The notes under the pieces: generated by a model | What the model was told of the DNA's origin: nothing | The model's database searches: none | Seen by the model: only the letters and a program-made list of their open reading frames with translations | Translations under genes and position numbers: made by a program | Origin: Ilumatobacteraceae bacterium | GTDB taxonomy: Bacteria > Actinomycetota > Acidimicrobiia > Acidimicrobiales > Ilumatobacteraceae | Assembly (NCBI GenBank): GCA_021298435.1 | Contig: JAJTFJ010000006.1 | Location: forward strand, 1 to 64,000 | DNA length: 64,000 nucleotides | Direction: 5' to 3' | Shown here: in pieces, positions 47,933 to 58,137 of the stretch | Layout: each line of letters starts with the position of its first letter | Position numbering within the stretch: position 1 is the stretch's first letter

Positions 47933-48772
47933 TTACGGCGTTGACGAAGAAGGAGTGCTGGAACTAGACGACGACGGTTCGCTCGTTGCTGTTGTCGACG
48001 ACGGTGTGGTGGAGCTCGTTGACGAATCTGGATTCGTTGTGGTCGTTGCAGGGACAGTTGATGTCGTCGTCGTTGACGACGTGCTGGTTGTTGTCGTAGT
48101 GGTCGTTGTTGTTGCATCAACGATTCGCTGTCCAAACAACTTCATTTGATTAATGAAGTAGGTGGTGCGTGTCTTGTATCCAGTGACAGAGAGGTGAACT
48201 CCGTCAGCAACAAAACGACTTTGCCCTTTTGGAGTGAAGAACTTGTTCCAGTCTGCAATGACGAGATTCGGGTAGCGGCGAGTGGCTGATTGCAATGCGC
48301 GATTGAAGCGAACTCCGCGTGCTCTCCAGTCGGCACGGCCAGTCGGAGAGAATTCAAGATTGACCCACAACACGGGAAGTCCTCCTGCTTGATCCATCAC
48401 CGTGTCGATGGCGTACGTCGGATACCAGGACTCAGATTTTGAAATCATGTCGTTAGTACCGAGGGCGACAACAATTGCTGTGGTTGAACTGCTAAGTCTG
48501 TTGGCAATGATCTTTGCGCCCACCGTGGCTTTGCGGCCGTTCTTTGCATCGAGGACAACGTTTGTCCAAATATTGGTTCCTTGAGCCTTGACGCCAAGCT
48601 TGCCGAAATAGTTGGCACCAAAAGTCAAGCTGTCGCCCACAACGAGAACTGTGCCTTGCCCATTGGCTCCCATGGCTGGTTTTCTTGCTGCTGTCGCCGG
48701 AACTGCGGCGATGCCGAGAAGAGTGAGAACAGTCACGCATACGGCAAGAGGCCGATGAATTGATCTGTGCAT
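47933..48772 (-). CDS. Secreted SGNH/GDSL hydrolase with Thr/Ser-rich low-complexity C-terminus
   Basis: VLVVGDSLTFGANYFG, VVALGTNDM, VADGVHLSVTGY, then a TTTTTTTTTSTSSTTTT tail. Confidence 0.85.
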   Translation of the reverse strand: MHRSIHRPLAVCVTVLTLLGIAAVPATAARKPAMGANGQGTVLVVGDSLTFGANYFGKLGVKAQGTNIWTNVVLDAKNGRKATVGAKIIANRLSSSTTAIVVALGTNDMISKSESWYPTYAIDTVMDQAGGLPVLWVNLEFSPTGRADWRARGVRFNRALQSATRRYPNLVIADWNKFFTPKGQSRFVADGVHLSVTGYKTRTTYFINQMKLFGQRIVDATTTTTTTTTSTSSTTTTSTVPATTTTNPDSSTSSTTPSSTTATSEPSSSSSSTPSSSTP

Positions 48773-48812
48773 AGGGGAACTCACTGTTCCATTGTGGCAA
48801 GGTAAAAGGGTG

Positions 48813-50852
48813 ATGCGCAGACACTTCCTCACTTATTTGGCACTCTCGACGATGGCGATTGCTCAGCCAATTCTCGATTTGTATGGCAAGAACCCCACTG
48901 TGTTCTCCGCAGCCAAGATGTCGTCTCTCGAGGTCGCTCTTTTTGTACTCATCATTGTTCTCGTGCCGGCGCTATTGGCAACGGGGTTAGATCGACTCAC
49001 GCGCTTTCTCGGGCCGAAGGTCAACGAGGCAACCCGCTTGTGGACTATTGCGGGCTTTTCGTTTCTCTTGGGCATCGCGGTGGCTCGATGGATCAGTGTG
49101 GACGGCAACATTGGTGCCTTCACGCTTGGTTTTCTCTTTGCCGCAGTTGTGCCCATCGCTTATGACCGAAAGAAAGCAATTCGTGAATGGTCGCGATGGT
49201 TGTCTGTGTTGGCTATTGCTGTCACTGCAAGCGCGATTCTCCAATTGCAGCCGATTCTGTTCCAATCAGACGGGCCTACATCAGACGCTGTAATCGGCAA
49301 CACAGACGTGTCAGTTCTGCACATCGTGTTTGACGAATTCCCTTTGTACTCATTGTTGTCTGACGATGGAACAATCAACGCCACGCGGTATCCGGGGTTT
49401 GCTGCGCTTGCTCGTGAGTCCACCTGGTACCGCAACAATGTTGCCGAGTCGAACTTCACCCATCAAGCGGTGCCCGCAATTTTGGCCTCAGCAGTCCCTC
49501 AACAAGAGGGTGGTCCATTCCTGACTCAGTATCCGAAGAATATTTTTACTCTGTTTTCAGGGAAGACATCTGTGGGAGGGATCGAGCCGGTGACCAGCTT
49601 GTGCCCAAAGAGCGTGTGTGCAGGAACTCATGAAGTAAATGCGCTCTTTGAGTTTTCGCGGTTCAAGTCATTTATGCGTGATGCCAGCTATGTATATGGT
49701 CAGCGTGTTCTGCCGCCAGTGCTTCGCAAGTACGTCCCCTCCATCGAAGGCACTTGGGGTGGCTTTGGTGCCGTCGCAAACAAGTTCAAAGAGCAGTTCG
49801 ATGTTGGCGCTCTCTCTCAAGTAGATGCCATCGCCAACGGTACGCGAGCGCTTGTAGAGGATTCCCGGTCACGTGTGCAGGTTGTTCATGCATTGGCGCC
49901 GCATGCTCCGTGGCGAATCACGCCTGATGATCGCGTTGCGCCATTGTCTCCGTCTATCTCTACATCGAATCCTGAGAGCGAGGACGGTGTGCGCGATACG
50001 TACCAGACGTTCTTGTATCAGGTGGCAGCAGCTGACAATGCAATCGCTGACGTCATTTCTCAACTTAAGAAGAGCGGCAAGTGGGATAAGACAATGCTTG
50101 TCGTTACCGCGGATCACGGAATCTCATTTGTCCCAACTCTGCCTCAACGTCACACGGACTTCACCGAGAAAGAGACAATCAGCGACATTTACAGAATTCC
50201 TACGTTCATTAAGTATCCACAACAATCACAGGCTGTGGTGAGTGACTGCGCAATGTCGAATCTTGATCTGTTGCCGACCATCATTGAGACAACTGGAACG
50301 AAAACATCATGGGCGTTTGGTGGTAAGTCAGTCGCTCAGTCATGTCCAGCGAACCGTGTTCGTGAGGTTGTGTCAGCAACGGGTGAGACAAACGTGATGT
50401 CGGGCGGCTTTGAAGAAGTTCTCGAACGAGTCGCGTACTACGCAAATGTGGTGTCTAATGAAGGTCCGAATCGACGGGTTGCCGCGATTGGTTCTTCCGC
50501 GAGTCTGATCGGGTCTCGCATTGCATCATCTGACCAGAACACTTCCGTTTCCTCGTGGACCGTGAATCAGAAGAAGAGTTTCACAAATGTGTCTGATCAG
50601 CGCGGAGCCAAGGTTCCGTCTCTTGTGACAGGAAACGTTCGACTCTCTGCGCCACTAGAAGTGGGGACAGAAGGAATCATCGCAATCAATGGAGTTGCAG
50701 CAGGTGTCATTGGTGAACTCTCCGGCGCGCGAGATGTGGTGCCCTATACGGCAATTCTTGATTACACGTTGTTGACGCCGGGGGATCATTCGGTGGAACT
50801 CTTTGTGCGAACTCCAGATGGCGCGGTGACCAAGGTGGGATCGCCTCGATAA
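48813..50852 (+). CDS. Membrane-anchored sulfatase/alkaline-phosphatase-superfamily protein
   Basis: N-terminal TM segments, HIVFDEFPLYSLLSDDG, FLYQVAAADNAIADVISQLKKSGKWDKTMLVVTADHGISF. Confidence 0.82.
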   Translation: MRRHFLTYLALSTMAIAQPILDLYGKNPTVFSAAKMSSLEVALFVLIIVLVPALLATGLDRLTRFLGPKVNEATRLWTIAGFSFLLGIAVARWISVDGNIGAFTLGFLFAAVVPIAYDRKKAIREWSRWLSVLAIAVTASAILQLQPILFQSDGPTSDAVIGNTDVSVLHIVFDEFPLYSLLSDDGTINATRYPGFAALARESTWYRNNVAESNFTHQAVPAILASAVPQQEGGPFLTQYPKNIFTLFSGKTSVGGIEPVTSLCPKSVCAGTHEVNALFEFSRFKSFMRDASYVYGQRVLPPVLRKYVPSIEGTWGGFGAVANKFKEQFDVGALSQVDAIANGTRALVEDSRSRVQVVHALAPHAPWRITPDDRVAPLSPSISTSNPESEDGVRDTYQTFLYQVAAADNAIADVISQLKKSGKWDKTMLVVTADHGISFVPTLPQRHTDFTEKETISDIYRIPTFIKYPQQSQAVVSDCAMSNLDLLPTIIETTGTKTSWAFGGKSVAQSCPANRVREVVSATGETNVMSGGFEEVLERVAYYANVVSNEGPNRRVAAIGSSASLIGSRIASSDQNTSVSSWTVNQKKSFTNVSDQRGAKVPSLVTGNVRLSAPLEVGTEGIIAINGVAAGVIGELSGARDVVPYTAILDYTLLTPGDHSVELFVRTPDGAVTKVGSPR

Positions 50853-50857
50853 GAGAC

Positions 50858-53119
50858 TCAGAAAGATGTTCTGGCTCTCCAGGCATCGATGTCCTGTAGC
50901 TGTTGAACAACTGCAGGTACATCAGCGACCGAGATAGGCCGACTGATGAAGTACCCCTGCGCTTTGTTGCATCGCATCGACGCTAAGACACTGAGTTGAT
51001 CCTTGTTTTCAATACCTTCAGCAACAATGTCGGCACCAAGGGCATTCGCCATCGCAATGATGGTGCGAACAAGATTGCGCGCTCCCTCTTGGGTCGTGAT
51101 GTCCTGCACGAATGCGCGGTCAATTTTGACGCATTGAATGGGAAACTTCTGAAGAAGAGACAAAGAGCTATAGCCAGTTCCGAAGTCGTCAATCGCAATG
51201 CGCACACCGAGGGAGTTCAATCTTCGTAACGCCGACAGTGCTTGTGTTGCTTCGGTAATCATGACGGACTCAGTGACCTCGAGCCACAGTTGTTCTGCCG
51301 GTATGCCAGAAGCTGCGAGTGCATCGCTCACGATGGACACAAATTGTGGGTCATGCAACTGACGGGGAGAGACATTGACGCTCATCGTTGTGCTGGGGGA
51401 CACAACATTTGTATCAATCCAGTGCCGCAATTGAATCAGCGCATCATTTAGAGCCCATGAACCGAGGGGGACAATGGTTCCTGTTTCTTCTGCGATGGGA
51501 ATGAACTCTGTGGGTGGCACGATGTCGCCATCGCCGCGTTCCCAGCGCATCAATGCTTCGAACCCCACAACGATTCCTAATTCAATGTCGATGATTGGTT
51601 GATGCACAAGATGTAACTCTTTGCGTTCGAGGGCGCGGTACAACGCAGTTTCAACATCGAGTCGCTTGGTCACTTTCTCCAGCATCGAATCGTCAAAGAG
51701 GGCGATGCAGTTACGTCCTGCAGCCTTTGCTCGATACATCGCGGTGTCGGCATGTCTCATTAAGTCATCGGCCGAGAGGTCGACTCCCTTGGGGGAATAG
51801 GCGACACCGATACTTGCGGTCACGAACATGTCGCCTTCGGGAGTATTGACAGGTTCTCGAAACGCATCAAGAACGGACTCTGCAAGAAGAACTGATTGAG
51901 TAGGGCTTTCCGTTGTTGCATCAAGGATGACGAATTCGTCTCCCGCGATGCGTGCAACTGACGCGTGTGATGGAACTGCAGCGATGAGTCGGGAAGCAAC
52001 AAGGGTGAGAACGTTGTCGCCGATGGAATGTCCCAAGGAGTCGTTGATGTTCTTGAAGCGATCAACATCAATGAATAAAACAGTTGGTTGGCGTGATGTG
52101 CGCCATGCTTGTTGCACAGCCGTCTCGATGTGTTCGAGCATCAGGATTCGATTCGGAAGTCCCGTTAACGAGTCGGTAAGAGCACTCTTCATCAGATGAT
52201 CTTGTGTGCGTGCGTTTGCACGTACCGATTGAATGACGCGAATCATGACGACGATGGCAAGGACCGATACCGAAACAGTTCTGACTATGCGATCTTGGGT
52301 ATCAAACGGGTCAGTAATCGCGAGAAGAACAACCGGAACAATAAGTGACGCAGTCGTTGTGACGAGTCTTGTCATGAGAGGTGGAGATGTTCTGCTTGTT
52401 CCCGAGGTGTAGATGTGTCGCACTGACGGATGAAGAAAACCTGCTGCTGCAAATCCACACGTGATGAGGAATGGTGTGGTGTACGTGGTCGATGTGATGG
52501 AGAAGTCTTGGCGAAATGACATTGCTCGAAGAACAATTCCAGTGAGTCCAAGAAAAACTGCGAGACCTAGAAATCCGACTGATGGCGATGGGGCTGTATC
52601 TGAGAACAGAAGAGTCGCAAGTAGGAATAGAACGACCATTGCGGCGCCCAACGTTGAAGCGCGAAGGATGGTGAGTGATGAACTAGTTGATTCTTGGATC
52701 GCTGGTTGCACGAGGACGATCCAAATCAGAACCCATGCGCCGAGACCAACGATGAGTCCATCGGGTACGACACTTGATGCCCGTTGCCCCAATCGGTTGC
52801 GAACGAAGATGATGAGCCCAACGACAAGGGTGAGTTGAGACAAAAGGACCAGAGTCTCCACTGTGGAAGTGCTGGACGACCTCAGCGAAACAGATAGTGC
52901 AGCCACTAAGCAGAGGAGGGAGATCAGTGAGGTGGCGAGAGCGCTCAATGGTGGCCGGTTGATGATCCACCCGATGCCAACGCAAATGGATGCAAGCGCA
53001 ATGGCCCCGATGGCGAAGGGCGAGTCAGTGGGGCCACTGGAGACGCCATGCAGACACGCCAAACCGATGCCGATGGTTGCAACGACCCACGATGAGGCTG
53101 AAAGTGCCCTACGCGCCAC
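50858..53119 (-). CDS. Membrane GGDEF-EAL protein (c-di-GMP turnover)
   Basis: N-terminal TM array, DSLTGLPNRILMLEHI, RIAGDEFVIL, GFEALMRWERGDG, AIDDFGTGYSSLSLLQKFP, EGIENKDQL. Confidence 0.93.
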   Translation of the reverse strand: MARRALSASSWVVATIGIGLACLHGVSSGPTDSPFAIGAIALASICVGIGWIINRPPLSALATSLISLLCLVAALSVSLRSSSTSTVETLVLLSQLTLVVGLIIFVRNRLGQRASSVVPDGLIVGLGAWVLIWIVLVQPAIQESTSSSLTILRASTLGAAMVVLFLLATLLFSDTAPSPSVGFLGLAVFLGLTGIVLRAMSFRQDFSITSTTYTTPFLITCGFAAAGFLHPSVRHIYTSGTSRTSPPLMTRLVTTTASLIVPVVLLAITDPFDTQDRIVRTVSVSVLAIVVMIRVIQSVRANARTQDHLMKSALTDSLTGLPNRILMLEHIETAVQQAWRTSRQPTVLFIDVDRFKNINDSLGHSIGDNVLTLVASRLIAAVPSHASVARIAGDEFVILDATTESPTQSVLLAESVLDAFREPVNTPEGDMFVTASIGVAYSPKGVDLSADDLMRHADTAMYRAKAAGRNCIALFDDSMLEKVTKRLDVETALYRALERKELHLVHQPIIDIELGIVVGFEALMRWERGDGDIVPPTEFIPIAEETGTIVPLGSWALNDALIQLRHWIDTNVVSPSTTMSVNVSPRQLHDPQFVSIVSDALAASGIPAEQLWLEVTESVMITEATQALSALRRLNSLGVRIAIDDFGTGYSSLSLLQKFPIQCVKIDRAFVQDITTQEGARNLVRTIIAMANALGADIVAEGIENKDQLSVLASMRCNKAQGYFISRPISVADVPAVVQQLQDIDAWRARTSF

Positions 53120-53139
53120 GAGAACCTCATTTCGGCATA

Positions 53140-53232
53140 GTGCGAACGCCCGATACGAACGACTATGAAAGTACTACGACAGTGCTCTTGGGCGGTGGAA
53201 TCCTTGCTCTGATGGGCATTTCAGTAGGCTGA
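53140..53232 (+). CDS. Candidate 30-aa membrane microprotein MRTPDTNDYESTTTVLLGGGILALMGISVG
   Basis: GTG-initiated sORF, hydrophobic C-terminal half. Stop codon 6 nt before the phoH ATG; non-overlapping with the divergent gene. Confidence 0.35.
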   Translation: MRTPDTNDYESTTTVLLGGGILALMGISVG

Positions 53233-53238
53233 AATCAA

Positions 53239-54231
53239 ATGACATCCGTTGCGCCCACAATCTCGGTCGTAGTTCCTGGCTCCCATCTGATGCCCGAACT
53301 ACTCGGCCAACGTGACGAATTGTTGCGCCGGGTGGAAGAAGCCTTTCCTGACGTATCGGTTGTCGTTCGGGGTAACGAAATCAATTGTGTGGGCCCTCGT
53401 GCGCACCAGGTAGGCAAACTCTTTGAAGAGATGGTGCTGCTGCTGCAGCGTGGCGAGAAGCTTGACCAATCGGTGATGGATCGCAGCATCGTGATGGTGC
53501 GGGCAGAGCAGCGCCCGAGCACCATCTTGACCGACGACATCTTGAAGGGTTCTCGCGGTCGCATGGTGCGCCCGAAGACTGCAGGGCAAAAGCGCTACGT
53601 CGATGCCATACGGAATAACACGATCACTTTTGGCATTGGGCCCGCAGGCACAGGTAAAAGCTGGTTGGCCGTAGCTATGGCGGTGCAGGCGTTGCACGCA
53701 CGACAGGTGCAGCGCATCATCTTGACTCGTCCTGCCGTCGAAGCTGGTGAGCGTTTGGGCTTTTTGCCGGGTGACCTGATGGCGAAGATTGACCCGTACT
53801 TACGCCCTCTGTATGACGCCTTGTACGACATGGTTGACGCAGAGGCGGCTCAGAAGCTGATTGAGCGCCAAACGATTGAAGTGGCACCTCTGGCGTTCAT
53901 GCGCGGACGAACACTGAACAACTCGTTCATCATCTTGGATGAAGCCCAGAACACGACCCCGGAACAAATGAAGATGTTTCTGACCCGCATTGGTTTTGGC
54001 TCCAAGGTTGTGGTGACGGGCGATATCTCCCAGATTGACGTTCCCGATGGTCGAAGTGGTCTGGTGGGTCTTGAAAAGAAACTGGGGGAGATTGACTCCC
54101 TTGAGTTTGTGCGTCTTGACGGCTCGGACGTGGTGAGACACCGTATTGTTGCTGACATCGTTGCAGCGTATGAAAAGTTCACGTCTTCCTCAGACGGCCC
54201 ACGTCCTCGTCGAGGTTCCTCCCGTGCCTGA
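53239..54231 (+). CDS. phoH: PhoH family ATPase
   Basis: GPAGTGKSWLAVAMAV, RPAVEAGERLGFLPGDLMAKIDPYLRPLYDAL, FIILDEAQNTTPEQMKMFLTRIG. Confidence 0.94.
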   Translation: MTSVAPTISVVVPGSHLMPELLGQRDELLRRVEEAFPDVSVVVRGNEINCVGPRAHQVGKLFEEMVLLLQRGEKLDQSVMDRSIVMVRAEQRPSTILTDDILKGSRGRMVRPKTAGQKRYVDAIRNNTITFGIGPAGTGKSWLAVAMAVQALHARQVQRIILTRPAVEAGERLGFLPGDLMAKIDPYLRPLYDALYDMVDAEAAQKLIERQTIEVAPLAFMRGRTLNNSFIILDEAQNTTPEQMKMFLTRIGFGSKVVVTGDISQIDVPDGRSGLVGLEKKLGEIDSLEFVRLDGSDVVRHRIVADIVAAYEKFTSSSDGPRPRRGSSRA

Positions 54232-54817
54232 TTCACGCCCCAAAGTGGATGCTCCGAAACGTTCGGGCGGTGATGGAGTGCCCGAAGTCTTCTGTTCAGA
54301 CGAACAAGATTCCATTCCGATAGAACTCGAGCGATGGCGTCGTCTCGCGATTGATGCTCTTATCTCGCAGGGGATAAGAGGTGCTTGCGAGTTGTCCTTG
54401 TTCTTTATTGATGAAGAGACCATTGCCGATCTCAATGCTGAACACATGGGGAAGTCGGGCCCCACGGATGTTCTTTCGTTTCCTCTTGACGGAGTAGAGG
54501 TTGCTGAGACTCAAGGTCCCGGTGCACTCACGCGAGGACCTTCGCGCCCACACCCTGATCACGACGACATGCCGACTCTTCTCGGAGACGTTCTGGTGTG
54601 TCCAGCAGTTGCTCAGAAACAGTTCCCGACTCACGCAGGCACTCTCGACGATGAGATTGCCTTGTTGGTCGTGCATGGAGTCCTCCACATTCTTGGTTTC
54701 GACCATGACAATGATGAGAATCTTGCAGTCATGCGTGCTGCCGAACTGGCCATACTCACCACTCATCATTGGGGCGGTCCCGCTCCCGATGGCTTTCAAC
54801 AAGGACACAACGAATGA
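54224..54817 (+). CDS. ybeY: Endoribonuclease YbeY (rRNA maturation)
   Basis: ADLNAEHMGKSGPTDVLSFPLD, HGVLHILGFDHDND zinc site. GTG start overlapping the phoH stop. Confidence 0.92.
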   Translation: MPDSRPKVDAPKRSGGDGVPEVFCSDEQDSIPIELERWRRLAIDALISQGIRGACELSLFFIDEETIADLNAEHMGKSGPTDVLSFPLDGVEVAETQGPGALTRGPSRPHPDHDDMPTLLGDVLVCPAVAQKQFPTHAGTLDDEIALLVVHGVLHILGFDHDNDENLAVMRAAELAILTTHHWGGPAPDGFQQGHNE

Positions 54818-56097
54818 TTGCGAAAGCTCCAACAACAATCGATTGGTGGATTATCGCCGCGATTTTGATGCTGCTTCTTGTTCTGGTGGTCTTCTCCATC
54901 GCAGAGATGGGCTTGTCCCGAATGTCGAAGCCAAAGGCACAGGCTCTTGCTGACTCTGGTGCCAAGGGCGGGGCTTCACTTCTTTCACTTGTGAGGAATC
55001 CTGAGAAGTGGGTGAATCCACTTCTGTTGTCCGTGAACATATGTCAGACAGTGCAGGCAACGTTGACTGGTGTTGTTGCAGGCCGACTCTTTGGTGCTGC
55101 TGGTGTGGTGACTGGTGTATTGCTCAACGTTGTTGTGTTCTTTGTTTTCGCTGAGGCTGTTCCGAAGACATACGCAGTGATTCACTCGGACCGAGCCGCA
55201 TTGTCTACGGCGCGACTGATATCAGGGCTTGCAAAGTTTTGGCCACTGCGAATGGCTTCACAGGCATTGATTGGGCTGACAAACATTGTCGTGAAAGGCA
55301 AGGGCTTGGAGCAAGGGCCCTTCGTTCGCGAACAAGAGTTCTTGGGAATCATTGAGGCGGCAGCTGAAGAAGAAATCATTGAACACGAAGAGCGTGAACT
55401 GATTGAGTCCATCATCGAGTTTGGTGACACGGTGGTGCGTGAGATCATGCAGCCTCGCCCTGACTTTGTTCTTCTTCAGATGGGAACAACAGTCGATGCA
55501 GCCCTCGATGAAGCCTTTGAACATGGCGTGAGTCGTCTGCCTGTCATGCATGAAGACGAGGAAGGCAACGAGGACGTTCTCGGAGTCGCCTACATCAAGG
55601 ACTTAATGATTCGCAGTCGTGCTGGTGGAGGAGCCGAATCGATCGACTCTCTTGTTCGTCCCGCAATTGTTATTCCCGAATCAAAGCCAGTTGCGAAGTT
55701 GATGCGCGAGATGCAGAAGGACCATTTCCATATGGCGATTGTTGCCGATGAATACGGAAGCATCGCCGGACTTGTCACTCTCGAGGACTGTCTTGAAGAA
55801 CTTGTGGGCGAAATTGTTGATGAGCATGACGATGAAGATGCGTCAATTCGTCAGCTTCCCAATGGCGTGTCACTGGTGGATGCGGGAATGTCGATCTCCG
55901 ACTTCAATGATGTCTTCAAGATTTCGCTCAATGATGAAGAGTTCGACACCGTCGGTGGATACATGTTTGGCGTGCTGGAACATGTGCCAGCAGTGGGTGA
56001 ATCAATCGAAGTCGACGGCTGGAAATTGGCCGCTGAAGAGATTGAAGGCCGACGCATTACGAGTGTACGCGTGTCTCCTATTGCTGTAGCGGACTAG
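54814..56097 (+). CDS. CNNM/CBS-domain hemolysin-like membrane protein (CorC/TlyC family)
   Basis: DUF21-type TMs, EFGDTVVREIMQPRPDFV, VADEYGSIAGLVTLEDCLEELVGEI. Confidence 0.92.
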   Translation: MIAKAPTTIDWWIIAAILMLLLVLVVFSIAEMGLSRMSKPKAQALADSGAKGGASLLSLVRNPEKWVNPLLLSVNICQTVQATLTGVVAGRLFGAAGVVTGVLLNVVVFFVFAEAVPKTYAVIHSDRAALSTARLISGLAKFWPLRMASQALIGLTNIVVKGKGLEQGPFVREQEFLGIIEAAAEEEIIEHEERELIESIIEFGDTVVREIMQPRPDFVLLQMGTTVDAALDEAFEHGVSRLPVMHEDEEGNEDVLGVAYIKDLMIRSRAGGGAESIDSLVRPAIVIPESKPVAKLMREMQKDHFHMAIVADEYGSIAGLVTLEDCLEELVGEIVDEHDDEDASIRQLPNGVSLVDAGMSISDFNDVFKISLNDEEFDTVGGYMFGVLEHVPAVGESIEVDGWKLAAEEIEGRRITSVRVSPIAVAD

Positions 56098-57200
56098 CCC
56101 AGCGACTGAACTAGATCTGCACGTCTCGGTTTCCCGAGTGACGTTCGTGGAATCTCTGAGATGATCTCTATTCGTCGTGGTGCACAGTGTGAAGGCAATG
56201 TTTGCTTCACATGAGATCGGATGTCTTCCAATGATGGGACGTCGCCAGACGGAACAATCCATGCAGTGACTACTTGGCCCCATTCGGGGTCGGAAATTCC
56301 GGCAACACACACATCGGCGACGAAGGATGATGTGCGTATTGCGGCTTCCACATCTTCGGGCCAGACATTCTCGCCACCACTGATGATGAGATCGCCTTCG
56401 CGACCTTCAACTGAGAGTTGACCGTTATTTATTGTTCCGATGTCGCCAGTGCGAAACCAGCCATCGCTGGTGAAAGGGGAGTCTCCATTGCGATACGTAC
56501 GCATCAGCATGGGGGCCTTGATGTGAACGATGGAATCACGAATGTCGATCTGGACATCTTCAAGAGGAATCCCGTCATAGACGACGCCACTGCCGGTCTC
56601 CGTCATCCCGTATGTCGTCACGGTATTGCTGGGGCGGTCTTGCGGTGGGCGAGACCCGCCGAGAACGATGGTGCGAAACTTTGAACTATCTACACGTTGC
56701 AGTGCAGTGCTGACGAGCGAGACCAGCGTTGCGCCATCGCGTGCTGCAGCGTCGTAACTCTCAACGCTGAATGTGGGAACGGCGATGACTGGGGTGTCGG
56801 TCACAATGGATCGCAGGATGACACTGAGGCCTCCGACATGTGATGCGGGAAGGCATGCCAACCACTTGTCGTTCGATGTAACCCCGAGTCGTTGACTTGT
56901 CGCACGGGCGCTTGCGATCACGGCATCAAGAGTGAGGACAACGGCCTTAGGTTGACCTGTCGTACCGCTTGTAGCAATCACCACTGCGTCGCCTGTCTCA
57001 ACAGGATCGCCTGAAAGGGCTGTCTCATCGCTGTCGGTAGCGACGCGAGTGGGCTTCACTGCATTCATCACGACTGTTCGTGCGGGTATTGGCAGTCTTT
57101 GGTCAAGTGGAAAGACTGCGTCACCTTCGTCCCAGGCCCGACGAATGCGGTCGACCATCTGCGGGCCACACGGCATGTCGAGGCAGATGAGTTCGTTCAC
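56094..57200 (-). CDS. menE: O-succinylbenzoate-CoA ligase-like AMP-binding enzyme
   Basis: VIATSGTTGQPKAVVL, YGMTETGSGVVYDG, FRTGDIGTINNGQLSVEGREGDLIISGGENVWPEDVE. Men-locus context. Confidence 0.85.
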   Translation of the reverse strand: MNELICLDMPCGPQMVDRIRRAWDEGDAVFPLDQRLPIPARTVVMNAVKPTRVATDSDETALSGDPVETGDAVVIATSGTTGQPKAVVLTLDAVIASARATSQRLGVTSNDKWLACLPASHVGGLSVILRSIVTDTPVIAVPTFSVESYDAAARDGATLVSLVSTALQRVDSSKFRTIVLGGSRPPQDRPSNTVTTYGMTETGSGVVYDGIPLEDVQIDIRDSIVHIKAPMLMRTYRNGDSPFTSDGWFRTGDIGTINNGQLSVEGREGDLIISGGENVWPEDVEAAIRTSSFVADVCVAGISDPEWGQVVTAWIVPSGDVPSLEDIRSHVKQTLPSHCAPRRIEIISEIPRTSLGKPRRADLVQSLG

Positions 57201-57234
57201 GCTTTCAGCCTATGGGAGGTGCGACACTTGACGA

Positions 57235-58137
57235 ATGAACAACGCGACACCTTCAGCAGAACTTGGTTGGAAGAAGTGGGTTGTGGGCTCTCGGCCTCGC
57301 ACCTTGCCCGCTGCCGTCGTGCCCGTCATGGTGGGTGCTGCATGTGCATCAGCTGATTCGCCTGTGTGGTGGCGTGTCTCTCTTGCACTGCTTGTCAGCC
57401 TTGCGCTGCAGGTGGGTGTGAATTACGCCAACGACTATTCCGACGGCATTAAGGGAACAGATAATGACCGCGTGGGACCATTACGTCTCGTCGGTTCTGG
57501 TGTTGCTTCTGCATCATCGGTGAAAAGAGCAGCATTCATAGCCTTAGGTATTGCCGGGGTTGCCGGACTGTCGCTGGCGTTGATGACAACGTTGTGGCTA
57601 CTTGTGGTGGGTGCGTGCGCAATTGTCGCGGCCTGGACATACACCGGTGGCCCACGTCCCTACGGTTACGCCGGTCTCGGTGAAGTTTTTGTCTTCGTTT
57701 TCTTTGGCGTTGTGGCAACGGTGGGCACTCAGTATGTGGTGTCGGAAACTTTGACTGCTGTTGGCTGGATTGCAAGCATCGCAGTTGGTGCGTATGCATG
57801 TGCTCTTCTCGTGGTGAATAACTTGCGCGATATTCCCGGTGATACCGAGGTGGGAAAGAGAACCTTGGCGGTGAAGATGGGCGATGCTCGTACCCGTCAA
57901 TTCTTTGGAGCACTCATCGTCCTTGCTGCAGTGTCCATTGTGTGGGTGGGTGTGATCACCACACCATTCGCCATGTTTGGTCTTGTCGGCGTGATTGCAA
58001 CGCGGCCTGCACTTAATGACATCGCCAAAGGTTCGAAAGGGAAAGCGTTGATCCCCGTCTTAGGCGCCGTCGGTCGTGCTCAATTGATTCTTGCAATCAC
58101 TTTCACTGCAGGAATTGTTATTGCGCTACAGGCGTAA
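57235..58137 (+). CDS. menA: 1,4-dihydroxy-2-naphthoate polyprenyltransferase
   Basis: GSRPRTLPAAVVPVMVGAA, GVNYANDYSDGIKGTDNDRVGPLRLVGSG, NNLRDIPGDTEVGKRTLAVKMG. Confidence 0.94.
   Translation: MNNATPSAELGWKKWVVGSRPRTLPAAVVPVMVGAACASADSPVWWRVSLALLVSLALQVGVNYANDYSDGIKGTDNDRVGPLRLVGSGVASASSVKRAAFIALGIAGVAGLSLALMTTLWLLVVGACAIVAAWTYTGGPRPYGYAGLGEVFVFVFFGVVATVGTQYVVSETLTAVGWIASIAVGAYACALLVVNNLRDIPGDTEVGKRTLAVKMGDARTRQFFGALIVLAAVSIVWVGVITTPFAMFGLVGVIATRPALNDIAKGSKGKALIPVLGAVGRAQLILAITFTAGIVIALQA

Noticed and set aside
48008-48121. Non-coding microsatellite near 48.0-48.1 kb
   Set aside because: The repetitive GTC/GTT tract is the antisense of Thr/Ser codons in the SGNH hydrolase tail, so it is explained as low-complexity coding sequence.
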